Counted from the first letter of the stretch, positions 1 through 9,711 are shown. The stretch: 64,000 bases of DNA from Acinetobacter qingfengensis (GCF_008693185.1 NZ_VXKN01000005.1:186001-250000), one strand, 5' to 3'. Notes: generated by a model from the letters alone, not told the origin. Program-made: numbers and translations.

Positions 1-990
<990 letters not shown>

Positions 991-994
991 ACAT

Positions 995-1029
995 TAAAAA
1001 ATCTGGCAATCAGTATGCTGGTTGCCAGA
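995..1029 (-). terminator. Rho-independent terminator of the aminotransferase gene
   Basis: An 8-bp stem (TCTGGCAA at 1002-1009 pairs with TTGCCAGA at 1022-1029) is followed on the minus strand by six T residues. It lies between two convergent genes, so it may also reduce read-through from the aldo/keto reductase gene. Confidence 0.75.
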
Positions 1030-1046
1030 AATCTTATATTAAATTA

Positions 1047-2390
1047 TTAAGCTTTGAGTTTGTTTAAGGCTTGATCCAGCGCACCAACTAGCCAGTCGAT
1101 GTCCTGTTCCTGAAATGCCAGTGGTGGACGAAGCTTCAAGACATTACCATAAGGCCCTGCAACAGAAGTCAGTACCCGATGGTTATTGCGTAACTCTTCA
1201 ATTAAATCCAGAGCCAGTTGTTTATTAGGCGCCTTACTGTCACGGTCTGTGACCAGTTCAAAACCAATAAACAAACCAGCACCACGCACATCACCGACAG
1301 ATTCATGTTTATCCATTAATTTGCGAAGTTCATTAAGTAATAAACCACCCACCCGTTGACTATGTGCCTGTAACTCTTCCTCTTTAATGACATTTAATAC
1401 AGCTTGTGCCGCCGCCATGGAAACTGGATTACCGCCAAAAGTATTAAAATAAGGAATTTTATCGCTAAACGCGGAAAGTACTTCACCACGAGCCAACAAT
1501 CCGGATACCGGAATACCATTACCCATAGGTTTACCCGTGGTGATCATATCTGGAACAATACCATGACGAGCAAAACCCCAGAATGCATCGCCGGTACGGG
1601 CAAAACCGGGTTGTACTTCATCAGCAATAAATACACCGCCATTGGCATGCACCACATCAACAGCTTTTTTCAGAAAACCAACGGGATTCGGCATAACACC
1701 ATCAGATGAAAAAATGGAATCGGCCAGAAAACCTGCGAATTTGATGCCATGAGCTTGCATATCATCAATTTGTTTTTGAATTTCGTTAGCAAACCAATCC
1801 CCTAGATCTGGCGTATCAATACGATAAGCATCAGGAGCAGGAACTAAACGGGTTGTTGCAGCAAGTGGCTGTTCAGAACCCAGAGCAGGCGAGCAGCCAG
1901 AAGTTAAATCACTGGTACCATGATAGGATTCCTGCGATACGATAATGCCTGTACCACCTGTGTATTCCCGTGCGACACGAATGGCTAAATCATTCGCTTC
2001 AGAACCAGTACACATATACATGGCACGATTCACTTCATTGGGTACGGTTTTTAATAGTTGTTCTGTGTAATCCAGAATATTTTCATGCAAATAACGGGTA
2101 TGGGTATTGAGTAATTGCATTTGTTGATTGACAGCTTCAATCACTGCTGGATGACAATGCCCGATACTGGCCACATTATTATAAACATCCAGATATTTGT
2201 GACCTGTAGCATCCCATAAGTATTGTCCTTGACCTTTTACTAAATGCACCGGATTACGATAAAAAAGACGATATGACTCGCCCAGAATTTTGCTGCGTTT
2301 GTCGGTAAGCTTACGTGTTTCAGCATCCAGTGCATCAGCATGTTCAGCACGGAAACTATTGGTATCCATAATGGTTGAGCGTGTTGCCAT
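1047..2390 (-). CDS. Class III PLP-dependent aminotransferase (AGXT2/phospholyase-like)
   Basis: Fold type I PLP enzyme of aminotransferase class III, about 447 residues, cytosolic. Visible motifs are the PLP phosphate-binding MCTGSEANDLAIR, the cofactor Asp in FIADEVQPGFARTG and the Schiff-base Lys in TTGKPMGNGIP. The protein resembles the alanine-glyoxylate aminotransferase 2 / ethanolamine-phosphate phospho-lyase branch more than the GABA or ornithine branches, but the substrate is not determined. The start at 2390 (MATRST) is chosen because GAGGAG stands just upstream; a longer frame to 2501 begins with a residue stretch unlike the family. A DeoR-type regulator is divergent, which suggests local control of a catabolic step. 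Confidence 0.9.
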   Translation of the reverse strand: MATRSTIMDTNSFRAEHADALDAETRKLTDKRSKILGESYRLFYRNPVHLVKGQGQYLWDATGHKYLDVYNNVASIGHCHPAVIEAVNQQMQLLNTHTRYLHENILDYTEQLLKTVPNEVNRAMYMCTGSEANDLAIRVAREYTGGTGIIVSQESYHGTSDLTSGCSPALGSEQPLAATTRLVPAPDAYRIDTPDLGDWFANEIQKQIDDMQAHGIKFAGFLADSIFSSDGVMPNPVGFLKKAVDVVHANGGVFIADEVQPGFARTGDAFWGFARHGIVPDMITTGKPMGNGIPVSGLLARGEVLSAFSDKIPYFNTFGGNPVSMAAAQAVLNVIKEEELQAHSQRVGGLLLNELRKLMDKHESVGDVRGAGLFIGFELVTDRDSKAPNKQLALDLIEELRNNHRVLTSVAGPYGNVLKLRPPLAFQEQDIDWLVGALDQALNKLKA

Positions 2391-2562
2391 GTTGCACTCC
2401 TCGATTTTTTCGTTTTTTAGATCAGGATATTTGTTGATTTCTAAAATATAGCCTTGTTTTTTTGAAAAAGCAATAAAATACACAAATACATTTTTATACA
2501 CATTTTAATTCCTTTTTATGTCAACACTAAGTATGATGTTTTTTTATTTTTTGAGTGTGGAC
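2391..2562. promoter_or_regulatory. Divergent promoter region, aminotransferase / DeoR regulator
   Basis: This 172-bp AT-rich gap separates the two divergent start codons and should hold both promoters and the operator of the DeoR-type regulator. I could not identify a convincing palindrome or -35/-10 pair in it. Confidence 0.4.
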
Positions 2563-3339
2563 ATGCTACAACAAGAACGTTTACATCGAATTCAGGCACT
2601 ATTAAAAAAACTTCAACGGTTGAGTACTGATCGGATTATCAATGAATTGAATATTTCCCGTGAAACAGCTCGTCGAGATATTATCGAGTTGGAAGCCTTG
2701 GGTGTAGCAAAACGTGTACATGGCGGAATTGTTGCGGTTGATAGTGTGGCGGTTGAAGCGCCTTTGCATATCCGTAATACTTATATGGCAAAAGAGAAAC
2801 GCCAAATTGCCCGTGCAGCCATTCAATATTTAAATGCAGGACAAACCATATTTCTGGATGCAGGAAGTACTACCTCAATTTTGGCAGAAGAATTACGAAC
2901 GCTTTCAGGATTAACCATTCTGACCAATAGTTTACAAGCCGTCTTAAATCTCACCACAGCACTTGAGCGTGAACACTCACAACATGAAATTATTCTATTA
3001 GGTGGACAAGTCTTGCAGCGTCCACAAACGCAGGGAGAATTATTGTTAAGGGAGATTTCTCGATATCGGGCAGATGTGGCTTTACTCTCTCCCGTTGGAT
3101 TAGATGTAAATTATGGAGCAAGTAGCTTTTATCTCGAAGAAGCTAACATTGCAGCCGCAATGGCACAGCAATCTGATCAAGTGATGATTCTGGCAGACTA
3201 TAGTAAAATTGGCGTTTGCAGCCGCAGACAATATGCCACGACCGCAGATATTAATAGGGTGATTACTAATCAGGATGTCGAAAATATTGTGGATTTAACA
3301 GCGTATCAACAAGCATTTTCAGCATTTCAACTGGTTTAA
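2563..3339 (+). CDS. DeoR/GlpR-family transcriptional regulator
   Basis: DNA-binding repressor of the DeoR family, 258 residues from the ATG at 2563 (MLQQERLHRIQALLKK). The N-terminal winged helix-turn-helix shows the family signature (ISRETARRDIIELEALGVAKRVHGG). The C-terminal DeoRC sensor domain has the typical phosphosugar-isomerase-like motifs (FLDAGSTTSILAEEL, LTNSL and GGQV). An in-frame ATG at 2518 would add 15 hydrophobic residues with no good ribosome binding site, so I prefer 2563. Divergence from the aminotransferase suggests it controls that gene. The effector is unknown; DeoR members usually sense phosphorylated sugars or related metabolites. Confidence 0.88.
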   Translation: MLQQERLHRIQALLKKLQRLSTDRIINELNISRETARRDIIELEALGVAKRVHGGIVAVDSVAVEAPLHIRNTYMAKEKRQIARAAIQYLNAGQTIFLDAGSTTSILAEELRTLSGLTILTNSLQAVLNLTTALEREHSQHEIILLGGQVLQRPQTQGELLLREISRYRADVALLSPVGLDVNYGASSFYLEEANIAAAMAQQSDQVMILADYSKIGVCSRRQYATTADINRVITNQDVENIVDLTAYQQAFSAFQLV

Positions 3340-3354
3340 GACCAAAGAAATTTT

Positions 3355-4539
3355 TTATTTCGGGTATTTGATTAAATCAGTGATTGCAAATAATGTACTG
3401 CATAATGCCAGTATCGCACCAACAATACAGGTTAATATCCAGCCACCATTGTTCCATGCAACAATTCCCAAGGCAGACCCGGATGCAGCGCCAATAAAAT
3501 AAATCGTCATATAAATGGAATTAATACGGGAGCGAGCATCTTGACGCAGTTGATAAATAATATTCATGTTGGTGATATGCAGCGTACATACTCCTAAGTT
3601 GATTAACGCATAACCAATAAGTAGCGCAAGTAACGACCATTGTGCAGTATAAATTGCAATCCAGCTGATCACTAAACAAATAAAACCGGAAATTGTTAAC
3701 CATTTTCCTAAACCACGATCAGCCAGCTTACCGGCATATTGAGAAAATAATGCGCCAATTACACCCATCAAACCAACCATGCCAATATATATTTCTGAAA
3801 GTGCATGAGGTGGACCCGATAAAAATAATGCCATAGTGGAAAATAATACACTCATTGAGCCAAATGCACAGGCACCCACACCAGCCCGCAACATTAAACG
3901 TTTTTCAGTTCGAATTAATTCCGCCATAGATTGAAATAACATTAAATAATGAATTTGTGAATTCGATGTGATTGGTAAACGTGATTTTAATAAAAAAGTA
4001 ATGATCAATAAAACAATAGCACTAACGATATAAACCGTATTCCATGCAAAAAAATGTGATAAAAAACCGGCCAAAGTTGTGGATAATAAAATACCTAAAA
4101 ATAATCCCATCATTAGAAAGCCAATCACAGATCCAATCTTTTTGGGCTCAACCAATAATGTAGAAAGAGGTACCAAAACCTGCGCTGCAATAGTCGACAA
4201 TCCCGTAATGGCGGTGCCAAGCCAAAGCATGTAAATATTTGGTGCAAAACCACAAATGAGTAAACCAATGGCAGCAAAAATCATCAATGCCGGAATGAAT
4301 TGATGTTTTTTGAGCAAATCGCCTAAAGGAACCAATAACAATAATCCTAATGCATAGGAAACCTGAGCAAAAGTTACAGTAAGTTGTGCCTGTGCTGCAC
4401 TAACAGAAAAATGTTGTTGAAAAGCATGCAGTAATGGCTGATTAAAATAATTTGCACCGGCACACAAACCACAAGCGATCGCCATTAACCATAATGTTGA
4501 TGACTTTAAGCCTGTTTGTGATTGTTCTGATGGTTTCAT
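3355..4539 (-). CDS. Major facilitator superfamily transporter
   Basis: Inner-membrane secondary transporter, 394 residues with about 12 hydrophobic segments. It shows an MFS motif A-like stretch after the second segment (LLLVPLGDLLKKHQFI) and a related loop in the second half (GKLADRGLGKW). It looks intact and starts at 4539 with AGGGAAA upstream. It sits immediately downstream of a decayed RidA-like gene that in turn faces a soxR pseudogene, so it may once have been SoxR-controlled. The substrate is unknown; drug or metabolite efflux is plausible for this MFS branch. Confidence 0.87.
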   Translation of the reverse strand: MKPSEQSQTGLKSSTLWLMAIACGLCAGANYFNQPLLHAFQQHFSVSAAQAQLTVTFAQVSYALGLLLLVPLGDLLKKHQFIPALMIFAAIGLLICGFAPNIYMLWLGTAITGLSTIAAQVLVPLSTLLVEPKKIGSVIGFLMMGLFLGILLSTTLAGFLSHFFAWNTVYIVSAIVLLIITFLLKSRLPITSNSQIHYLMLFQSMAELIRTEKRLMLRAGVGACAFGSMSVLFSTMALFLSGPPHALSEIYIGMVGLMGVIGALFSQYAGKLADRGLGKWLTISGFICLVISWIAIYTAQWSLLALLIGYALINLGVCTLHITNMNIIYQLRQDARSRINSIYMTIYFIGAASGSALGIVAWNNGGWILTCIVGAILALCSTLFAITDLIKYPK

Positions 4540-4552
4540 CTATTATTTTTCC

Positions 4553-4904
4553 CTAATGATGATGTTTTAAAACGATATACCGCATAAATTTAATCATCTG
4601 CTTGTGCTTATGTCGATTATGTTCAACGACCAGAATAACCATGGTTGCGATATCTACCCAATCGATTTGCATCGCATTGAGTATGGTTTGAATATTTTGA
4701 AAAACAAGATGACATTGGGTATCAGAATCTGCCGGCATCATACCAGAACAATATTCACCACCTTGCCCTACAATGTGAATGATATTCTTCAACATCTTGT
4801 AGCGAAATATGTGTGATATGCGAATTGGCATATTGTACTGGATTGTACAGTTTTTCGGAATTATAGGTCATTAAAGGACATTCCTGTAAATTCGGCATAA
4901 ACAT
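4553..4904 (-). pseudogene. RidA (YjgF/UK114)-family pseudogene, frameshifted and 3'-truncated
   Basis: Remnant of a RidA-type enamine/imine deaminase. The N-terminal part (MPNLQECPLMTYNSEK, then NPVQYANSHI) is read in one frame from about 4904, and the rest (VGQGGEYCSGMMPA, then DTQCHLVFQNIQTILNAM) in another frame, so there is a frameshift near 4796-4820. The last 35 or so residues expected in the family, including the conserved end strand, are missing; the frame stops after IVLKHHH next to the MFS gene. Family assignment rests on the GQGG and DTQ-C---FQNI patterns. Confidence 0.72.
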
Positions 4905-4936
4905 GGCATGTTTTGAAATTTATTGCGAGTATTAAA

Positions 4937-4954
4937 ACTCAAGCTAACTTGAGG
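4937..4954 (+). promoter_or_regulatory. SoxR box
   Basis: The 16-bp core CTCAAGCTAACTTGAG is almost a perfect palindrome and matches the enterobacterial soxS operator (CCTCAAGTTAACTTGAGG) at 16 of 18 positions. It lies between the divergent RidA-like pseudogene and the soxR pseudogene, the usual place for an autoregulatory SoxR site. The operator is intact although both flanking genes are broken. Confidence 0.82.
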
Positions 4955-4965
4955 TCAAGATTTTT

Positions 4966-5388
4966 TTGAAGAAAACAGCACAGGATTTATTAAGTATTGG
5001 TGCAATTACCAAACGTAGTGGTTTGAGTATTCCAACGATTCAATTTTATGAAGAAAAAGGCTTGATCTATAGTATTCGTACGAATGGTAAGCAAAGACGT
5101 TATGTTCGGCACATGTTAAAACGACTCGCTTTAATTAAGGTTGCACAAAAAGTTGGTTTGTCCTTACAGGAAATTCAACAGGCGTTGGCCATCTTGCCAG
5201 AAGGCAAGGTACCTACTCGCACAGACTGGCAAAAATTATCTCGTGCATAGCAGCGACAATTACAAGAAAAAAGGCAGTTATTTCAATGTATGCAGTAACA
5301 ACTTGATTGGTGTATTGGTTGTGGATGTTTATCTTTGGAAGATTGTCGATTATGCAATCCGAATAATATTTTTGCAAAAGATTTATAA
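4966..5388 (+). pseudogene. soxR: soxR pseudogene with two in-frame stop codons
   Basis: MerR-family redox sensor SoxR. The N-terminal winged helix reads LLSIGAITKRSGLSIPTIQF and the whole frame continues past two stops: TAG at 5248-5250, where the family has Trp (DWQKLSRA-stop-QRQL), and TAA at 5296-5298, where Gln is likely. Behind the second stop the iron-sulfur motif CIGCGCLSLEDC is complete, with all four cysteines in the same frame. The frame ends at 5388. The apparent start is TTG at 4966; the true start may have been lost. Both stops are single-base changes from sense codons (TGG, CAA), pointing to recent decay. A truncated 94-residue DNA-binding fragment could still be made. Confidence 0.85.
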
Positions 5389-5652
5389 TGTTAAGTTTTT
5401 TAGGAAATTAACTTGCTGCTCATATCACTGAAATTGGTGCAAAATTCCATAAATATTTAATGAATAAAGAAACACATCACAGATTTATTTTGCTAAAATA
5501 TAAGGAAGTAAAATAAACAATCTTGGGGTGAGGTGGAATTATTTTATAATTAAGTATAGTGTAAATATTTTTTAAAAAACAAGAAAATATTTGAACATGT
5601 GGGGATGGACTATATTTAATTCTGATTATTCTACTAAAAAATAGGTAACGAT
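5389..5652. promoter_or_regulatory. AT-rich gap with likely promoter of the minor-pilin operon
   Basis: The 264-bp gap holds no gene that I can support. A possible sigma70 promoter lies near its end (TTGAAC at about 5592, AT-rich -10-like sequence near 5615). I saw no sigma54 promoter here, unlike the two pilin genes further on. Confidence 0.3.
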
Positions 5653-6057
5653 ATGAGAAGAAATGGTTTTACTCTAATTGAATTAATGATTGCGATCGTC
5701 ATTATCGCGATTTTGGCAGCGATTGCCGTGCCTTCCTATAATAACTATGTGAAAAAAGCCCATATTAAAGCTGCACAGTCGGATTTGGTGGCATTAAGTT
5801 TGGTCTATGAGAATTATTATCAACGTAATTTATCTTATCCGACCAGTGCGTATACAAGTACATCTGCGTTGATAACAGCTTTTAATCAATGGCACCCGAG
5901 CGAAAATATTTTTGAATTCTCAAGTAGTAATGCCAATGCCACAACCTACACGTTAACCGCAACAGGTAGCGGTAATCTTTCAGGTTGTAATTTAACGCTG
6001 AATCAGGCAAATAGTCGAACAGCGACAACTTCTTGCAATATAGGTACGACATGGTAA
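5653..6057 (+). CDS. Type IV minor pilin, PilE-like
   Basis: Pilin-like protein of 134 residues with a very short leader (MRRNG) and the class III methylation/processing signature [25 protein letters not shown], including Glu5. It would be cleaved and N-methylated by a PilD-type peptidase and inserted in the inner membrane before pilus assembly. The C-terminal half has two cysteines (GCNL and SCNIG) that could form the usual pilin disulfide. It is the first gene of a five-gene operon with FimT-, PilV-, PilW- and PilX-like genes; the next gene overlaps its stop codon. Confidence 0.88.
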   Translation: MRRNGFTLIELMIAIVIIAILAAIAVPSYNNYVKKAHIKAAQSDLVALSLVYENYYQRNLSYPTSAYTSTSALITAFNQWHPSENIFEFSSSNANATTYTLTATGSGNLSGCNLTLNQANSRTATTSCNIGTTW

Positions 6058-6539
6058 GGTCGATGTATCAGCAACGGGGTTTTAGCCTGATTGAACTGAT
6101 GATTACCATTGCGATAATGGGAATACTTGTTGTGGCTGGAATCGCTTTAACTGCGCAATGGGCGAAACAGGCAGAACTGGATAAAGCAATCTGGTCTTTA
6201 CAGAGTGCGATTAGTTCGGCAAGAGCTGTTGCTTTGCGTAATGAGTTTGCAAAGGATGGTGGAATTGTGACAAGTCAACTTTGTTTTGACAGTACAAATC
6301 ATCGAATAACAATACATGAAGCAAGTACCGGCACTGCTGCAAATTGTAGTAATACAGCGAATTATAGCTATCCATTAGCAGATAGTGTGGATATAAAACA
6401 ATCAGATGGTGAAACAGCATTTTCATGTTTTGCTTTTGATAATCGGGCGCAATTAATTGTAGGAACAGCAAGTTGTTCAACAAGTCTTCATCTAACTGTT
6501 ATAAATGGTGGGTTAAATGAAAATAAAACATTTGACTAA
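6051..6539 (+). CDS. Type IV minor pilin, FimT/FimU-like
   Basis: Minor pilin with leader and cleavage motif [22 protein letters not shown], Glu5 present. Following residues ([36 protein letters not shown]) match the FimT/GspH pattern of a long N-terminal helix followed by a beta-rich head. I choose ATG 6051 because AGG stands six bases upstream; ATG 6063 is the alternative. It overlaps PilE by seven bases and PilV by 23, so translation is likely coupled. FimT-like pilins prime pilus assembly, and some bind DNA for transformation; which role applies here is not visible. Confidence 0.85.
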   Translation: MVRSMYQQRGFSLIELMITIAIMGILVVAGIALTAQWAKQAELDKAIWSLQSAISSARAVALRNEFAKDGGIVTSQLCFDSTNHRITIHEASTGTAANCSNTANYSYPLADSVDIKQSDGETAFSCFAFDNRAQLIVGTASCSTSLHLTVINGGLNENKTFD

Positions 6540-6939
6540 TCAATACCAACAGGGTGTAGGTTTGCTTGAAGCAATGATTGCAGTTTTATTGTCTAGTATT
6601 CTGATTTTAGGAATTTCCTATGGTATGGGGCGGATATTGACGAATCAGAAACAATCTAATTTACAATATATCGTTGTTAACCAGTTACGTGCAAAATTGC
6701 AAACAGCCACACCTGCACAAAAGACGAAATGGTGTGCTGGTACGGAACAGCCAACAATTACATTACCAGATCAAACTACGGTTTTGACGATTACCGTCAC
6801 TTGTCCTTCTGTGAGTGTTACGGTAACAAGCCCTACCAACAATAATGCCAATGCAACAATCTCAATTCAGCAACCAATAAAATTTTCTGTGCAAAGCGAT
6901 CTATTAGGTGGAGAGCTGGTAGTAGGGGAAACACTATAA
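6517..6939 (+). CDS. Type IV minor pilin, PilV-like
   Basis: Prepilin-like protein of 140 residues with the motif QQGVG|-LLEAMIAVLLSSILILGISY typical of PilV (cleavage after G, Glu retained at position 5). The hydrophobic helix is followed by a short Thr-rich globular part with two cysteines (WCAG and TCPS). It overlaps the FimT-like gene and abuts the PilW-like gene (stop TAA directly before ATG). Assignment rests on the N-terminal motif and gene order. Confidence 0.83.
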   Translation: MKIKHLTNQYQQGVGLLEAMIAVLLSSILILGISYGMGRILTNQKQSNLQYIVVNQLRAKLQTATPAQKTKWCAGTEQPTITLPDQTTVLTITVTCPSVSVTVTSPTNNNANATISIQQPIKFSVQSDLLGGELVVGETL

Positions 6940-7590
6940 ATGAATAAACAAAAAGGTGTGACGCTAACCAGTTTATTAATTGGCTTGTTGATAGCAATGT
7001 TATGTATTTTGGCGGTTTTATCTTTATATCGTACAGTTGTGCATACGGGTGTAGATTCTCGCAAAGCTGCAACACATGATACCCAGCTACAAAGTGCATT
7101 AACCACTGTACAAATGTTGCTACAAAATGCCGGATTTGGGCTGGATCCATCAGGATCTCATGTAAATATTGGTACAATTTCTTTCAAAAATTCCAGTAAT
7201 GTTGATGTCTCAACAACGGCATTAGTTTGGAAAAATGCAGGATCTAGTGATGGTACTTCGATTACCTGTCATGGTATTGCTGACATTGCAGGATCGGGAG
7301 AAAGACAATTAGTGTTATTGAGTGGCAGTAACTGTACGTCAACCAGTAATTTATCAGCAGCATCCTGGACACAGGAAAGCATCTTGGCGACATTAAGCGA
7401 TTTTTCTTCTGATTCTACTAATCCCGTACAAGTTACATTTGCAAAAAGTAATGCTTCCTGTACGCCTTATGGAGCTGGTAGCGTGGACACTTCTGTTTTG
7501 CATCCTAATGTTACTATTTCTGCAACAACTAGTACCAAACAAACAGTAAATATTAGTGTATGTCTGTTAAATATCGTGGCATCGTCTTAG
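6940..7590 (+). CDS. Type IV minor pilin, PilW-like, without Glu5
   Basis: A 216-residue prepilin-like protein in the pilW position. The N-terminus MNKQKG|VTLTSLLIGLLIAML has the basic leader, Gly(-1) and hydrophobic helix, but position 5 is Ser rather than the near-universal Glu. The head (LQSALTTVQMLLQNAGFGLDPS) has the PilW-like pattern of a helix followed by a Gly/Asp loop, then a Ser/Thr/Asn-rich beta region with several cysteines. PilW helps form the tip priming complex in other systems. GGGGAAA serves as ribosome binding site. Confidence 0.78.
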   Translation: MNKQKGVTLTSLLIGLLIAMLCILAVLSLYRTVVHTGVDSRKAATHDTQLQSALTTVQMLLQNAGFGLDPSGSHVNIGTISFKNSSNVDVSTTALVWKNAGSSDGTSITCHGIADIAGSGERQLVLLSGSNCTSTSNLSAASWTQESILATLSDFSSDSTNPVQVTFAKSNASCTPYGAGSVDTSVLHPNVTISATTSTKQTVNISVCLLNIVASS

Positions 7591-7600
7591 GAGAGTAAAA

Positions 7601-9517
7601 ATGATTCATTCAAATACAAAAAATCTCCACGGACAACAGGGTTTTGCGACGATACTGGTTGTATTATTGGTTGGTTTGGCACTTGCAGCATCGATGTTAG
7701 GTACAGCATATTATGTGCGTAGTTCACAAAATAGCCTTGTTGCTGATCATGCATTAACCAATGTGCAGTCTGGTGCTTGGACAGGTATAGAGGCTACTCG
7801 ACAATATCTGGAAACACTGGATAAAGATAAGTTAACATCATTAGCAACAAAAACATTGACCTTGACCATACCCAATGCAACAACAGGTTCTTTATCCACA
7901 TCTGGGGAAATATCTGCTTATATTGATGCTGTTACAGCTCCAACCGGGACAGAGACTGCTTATCAAGTGACCGCAACATTAACCAATAAAAGTAATGCGT
8001 CTAAAGCTGCATCTAAAGTACAGGTTATTTATTTAGTAACTTTTGGGAGTAGTTCTTCTGGAACAGATACCACAGATAATGGAACCAATAGTGGAACAAG
8101 TGTTGCAAATATTTATTCAGATTTTGATGCTAGTGGTGGAATTACCATTACACAAAATGGTGCAAGTACCGCTGTGATCAATGTGGATGGAAATTTTACG
8201 ACTGGAGGAGTTAGCTTAACGGGAATTAAGACTTTAAATGTAACAGGTAATGTAACATTGACTAGTGCAACACAAATTCCTTATGTCTATACCAATGGAT
8301 ATATATTATTGCAAGGTGGTGCTGCAATTACAGAGGTTGGATCAGCTAAAAAATATATTACTGATACAAGTGGAGGGACTAATGGTAGTCTTTATGCTGA
8401 TGGTATTATCACATTATCTAATGGAAAAACATCTAGTGCAGATACATTAAGTAATATTATTATATCGAGTTGGCCAACCCTTACTACTGGAATTGCTAAG
8501 GGTACAATCACATGCCCATCACAATGGTGGACAAACTATACATCATTGAAAGCAACAGGATTTAGTAGTTGTCCATCTGCTTTAACGGCCAGTAGTAGTG
8601 TATCAGCTACAGGTGCATTGGTTACCGTAAGTATAAGTAGTAAACCTATTGTAAATGCTCTTACTTATGAAGATTCTGCTAACTATATATTTAGTGTTGA
8701 TAGCAGTAATAATATTAAAGTAACTGTACAAAATGTAAGTGGTATTACTAAAGGCACATACTATTTGGCAACCAATTCGTCAGATAGTTACAACGGTAGT
8801 TCAAAAGTTTATTTATGTGCTAGTGGTACTAGCTGTAGTAATCCCGTGGGACGAGTTGCTAGCCCATATTGGAGTTATAATCCAATTACGTATAGTTCGG
8901 GTACATGGTCATTGAGTGATACGCAATACGCCAATCCTGCTATTGCACCAGGAGTTATTTTATTTAAAGGCAATGTTTCAATGACATTGGGTACGCATTA
9001 TGTGAATACAATATTAGCTACAGGTAATATTACTTATGGTGGAAGCATTGTTATTTATGCTCCAAATTATGCTGGTGCAACAGCAGTTTGTAATACGAGT
9101 TACGGTATGCCTACCAATTTGTGTAGTTCAAAAACAGCTCTTATTCCTGCGAGTATCGGAAATATTGCACTATTAGCAGGTTCTTGTGCAGATTCAACTT
9201 CAGTTGATACATGTTCCGCTAATTATATTGGAGGTAATATTACTTTAGGTGCCTCTGCCAAAGTTTACGGTAATATCATTGCAGGTAATTTATTTAATAC
9301 AAGTGGAAGTACCACCATTGTTGGAGGAATTGCAGCTGTAGCCTTGGGAAATAGTTCTGGAGGATCAAAAGTGGGAGGATCAACCAATATTGATTTAACG
9401 TCAGTAAGTGATCACACCGATTTTACACCAGGCACTCCGGATTCAGGTGAATCGGAAAATACATCAGATAATACAGCGTCTACAACAGCCACCATCAAAT
9501 GGGCACGTTATTTATAA
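7601..9517 (+). CDS. PilX-like minor pilin with a very large beta-rich C-terminal region
   Basis: Predicted 638 residues; PilX/GspK-type minor pilins are usually about 150-350. The N-terminus HGQQG|FATILVVLLVGLALA has a prepilin-like cleavage site and helix but no Glu5, as in GspK and many PilX. Residues ~30-150 look like a pilin core, then a Ser/Thr/Gly linker (near residues 148-167), then about 470 residues rich in Gly, Ser, Thr, Asn with repeating short hydrophobic strands (INVDGNFTTGGVSLTGI; LGASAKVYGNIIAGNLF), as in beta-solenoids. Several paired cysteines are present. No pilY1 gene follows, so I infer that this region may act as the tip adhesin. GGAGAG precedes the ATG. Confidence 0.75.
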   Translation: MIHSNTKNLHGQQGFATILVVLLVGLALAASMLGTAYYVRSSQNSLVADHALTNVQSGAWTGIEATRQYLETLDKDKLTSLATKTLTLTIPNATTGSLSTSGEISAYIDAVTAPTGTETAYQVTATLTNKSNASKAASKVQVIYLVTFGSSSSGTDTTDNGTNSGTSVANIYSDFDASGGITITQNGASTAVINVDGNFTTGGVSLTGIKTLNVTGNVTLTSATQIPYVYTNGYILLQGGAAITEVGSAKKYITDTSGGTNGSLYADGIITLSNGKTSSADTLSNIIISSWPTLTTGIAKGTITCPSQWWTNYTSLKATGFSSCPSALTASSSVSATGALVTVSISSKPIVNALTYEDSANYIFSVDSSNNIKVTVQNVSGITKGTYYLATNSSDSYNGSSKVYLCASGTSCSNPVGRVASPYWSYNPITYSSGTWSLSDTQYANPAIAPGVILFKGNVSMTLGTHYVNTILATGNITYGGSIVIYAPNYAGATAVCNTSYGMPTNLCSSKTALIPASIGNIALLAGSCADSTSVDTCSANYIGGNITLGASAKVYGNIIAGNLFNTSGSTTIVGGIAAVALGNSSGGSKVGGSTNIDLTSVSDHTDFTPGTPDSGESENTSDNTASTTATIKWARYL

Positions 9518-9555
9518 TGACGACTAAAATGTTTTAATCATATTTAGATTGATTT

Positions 9556-9590
9556 AAGAGTTGCAAACATCCATGTTGCAACTCTTTTCT
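9556..9590 (+). terminator. Terminator of the minor-pilin operon
   Basis: An 11-bp perfect stem (AAGAGTTGCAA 9556-9566, TTGCAACTCTT 9576-9586) with a 9-base loop, followed by TTCTTT. It ends the operon just downstream of the PilX-like gene. Confidence 0.85.
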
Positions 9591-9696
9591 TTGGAGATTT
9601 GTTGGACCTATTTGCTCTTTGAGCAACAGCAAAACTCATCTTTGTTAAACAATTGTATATTTAAATTGCAGCGCTATATCTTTTTTAAAATTATGC

Positions 9697-9705
9697 TGCT
9701 ATAAT
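9697..9705 (+). promoter_or_regulatory. Extended -10 promoter of the DEAD-box helicase gene
   Basis: TGCTATAAT is a perfect extended -10 element (TG, one base, TATAAT). The -35 region is poor, which fits an extended -10 promoter. A start near 9712 would give a leader of about 286 bases. Confidence 0.6.
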
Positions 9706-9711
9706 TGCGCC

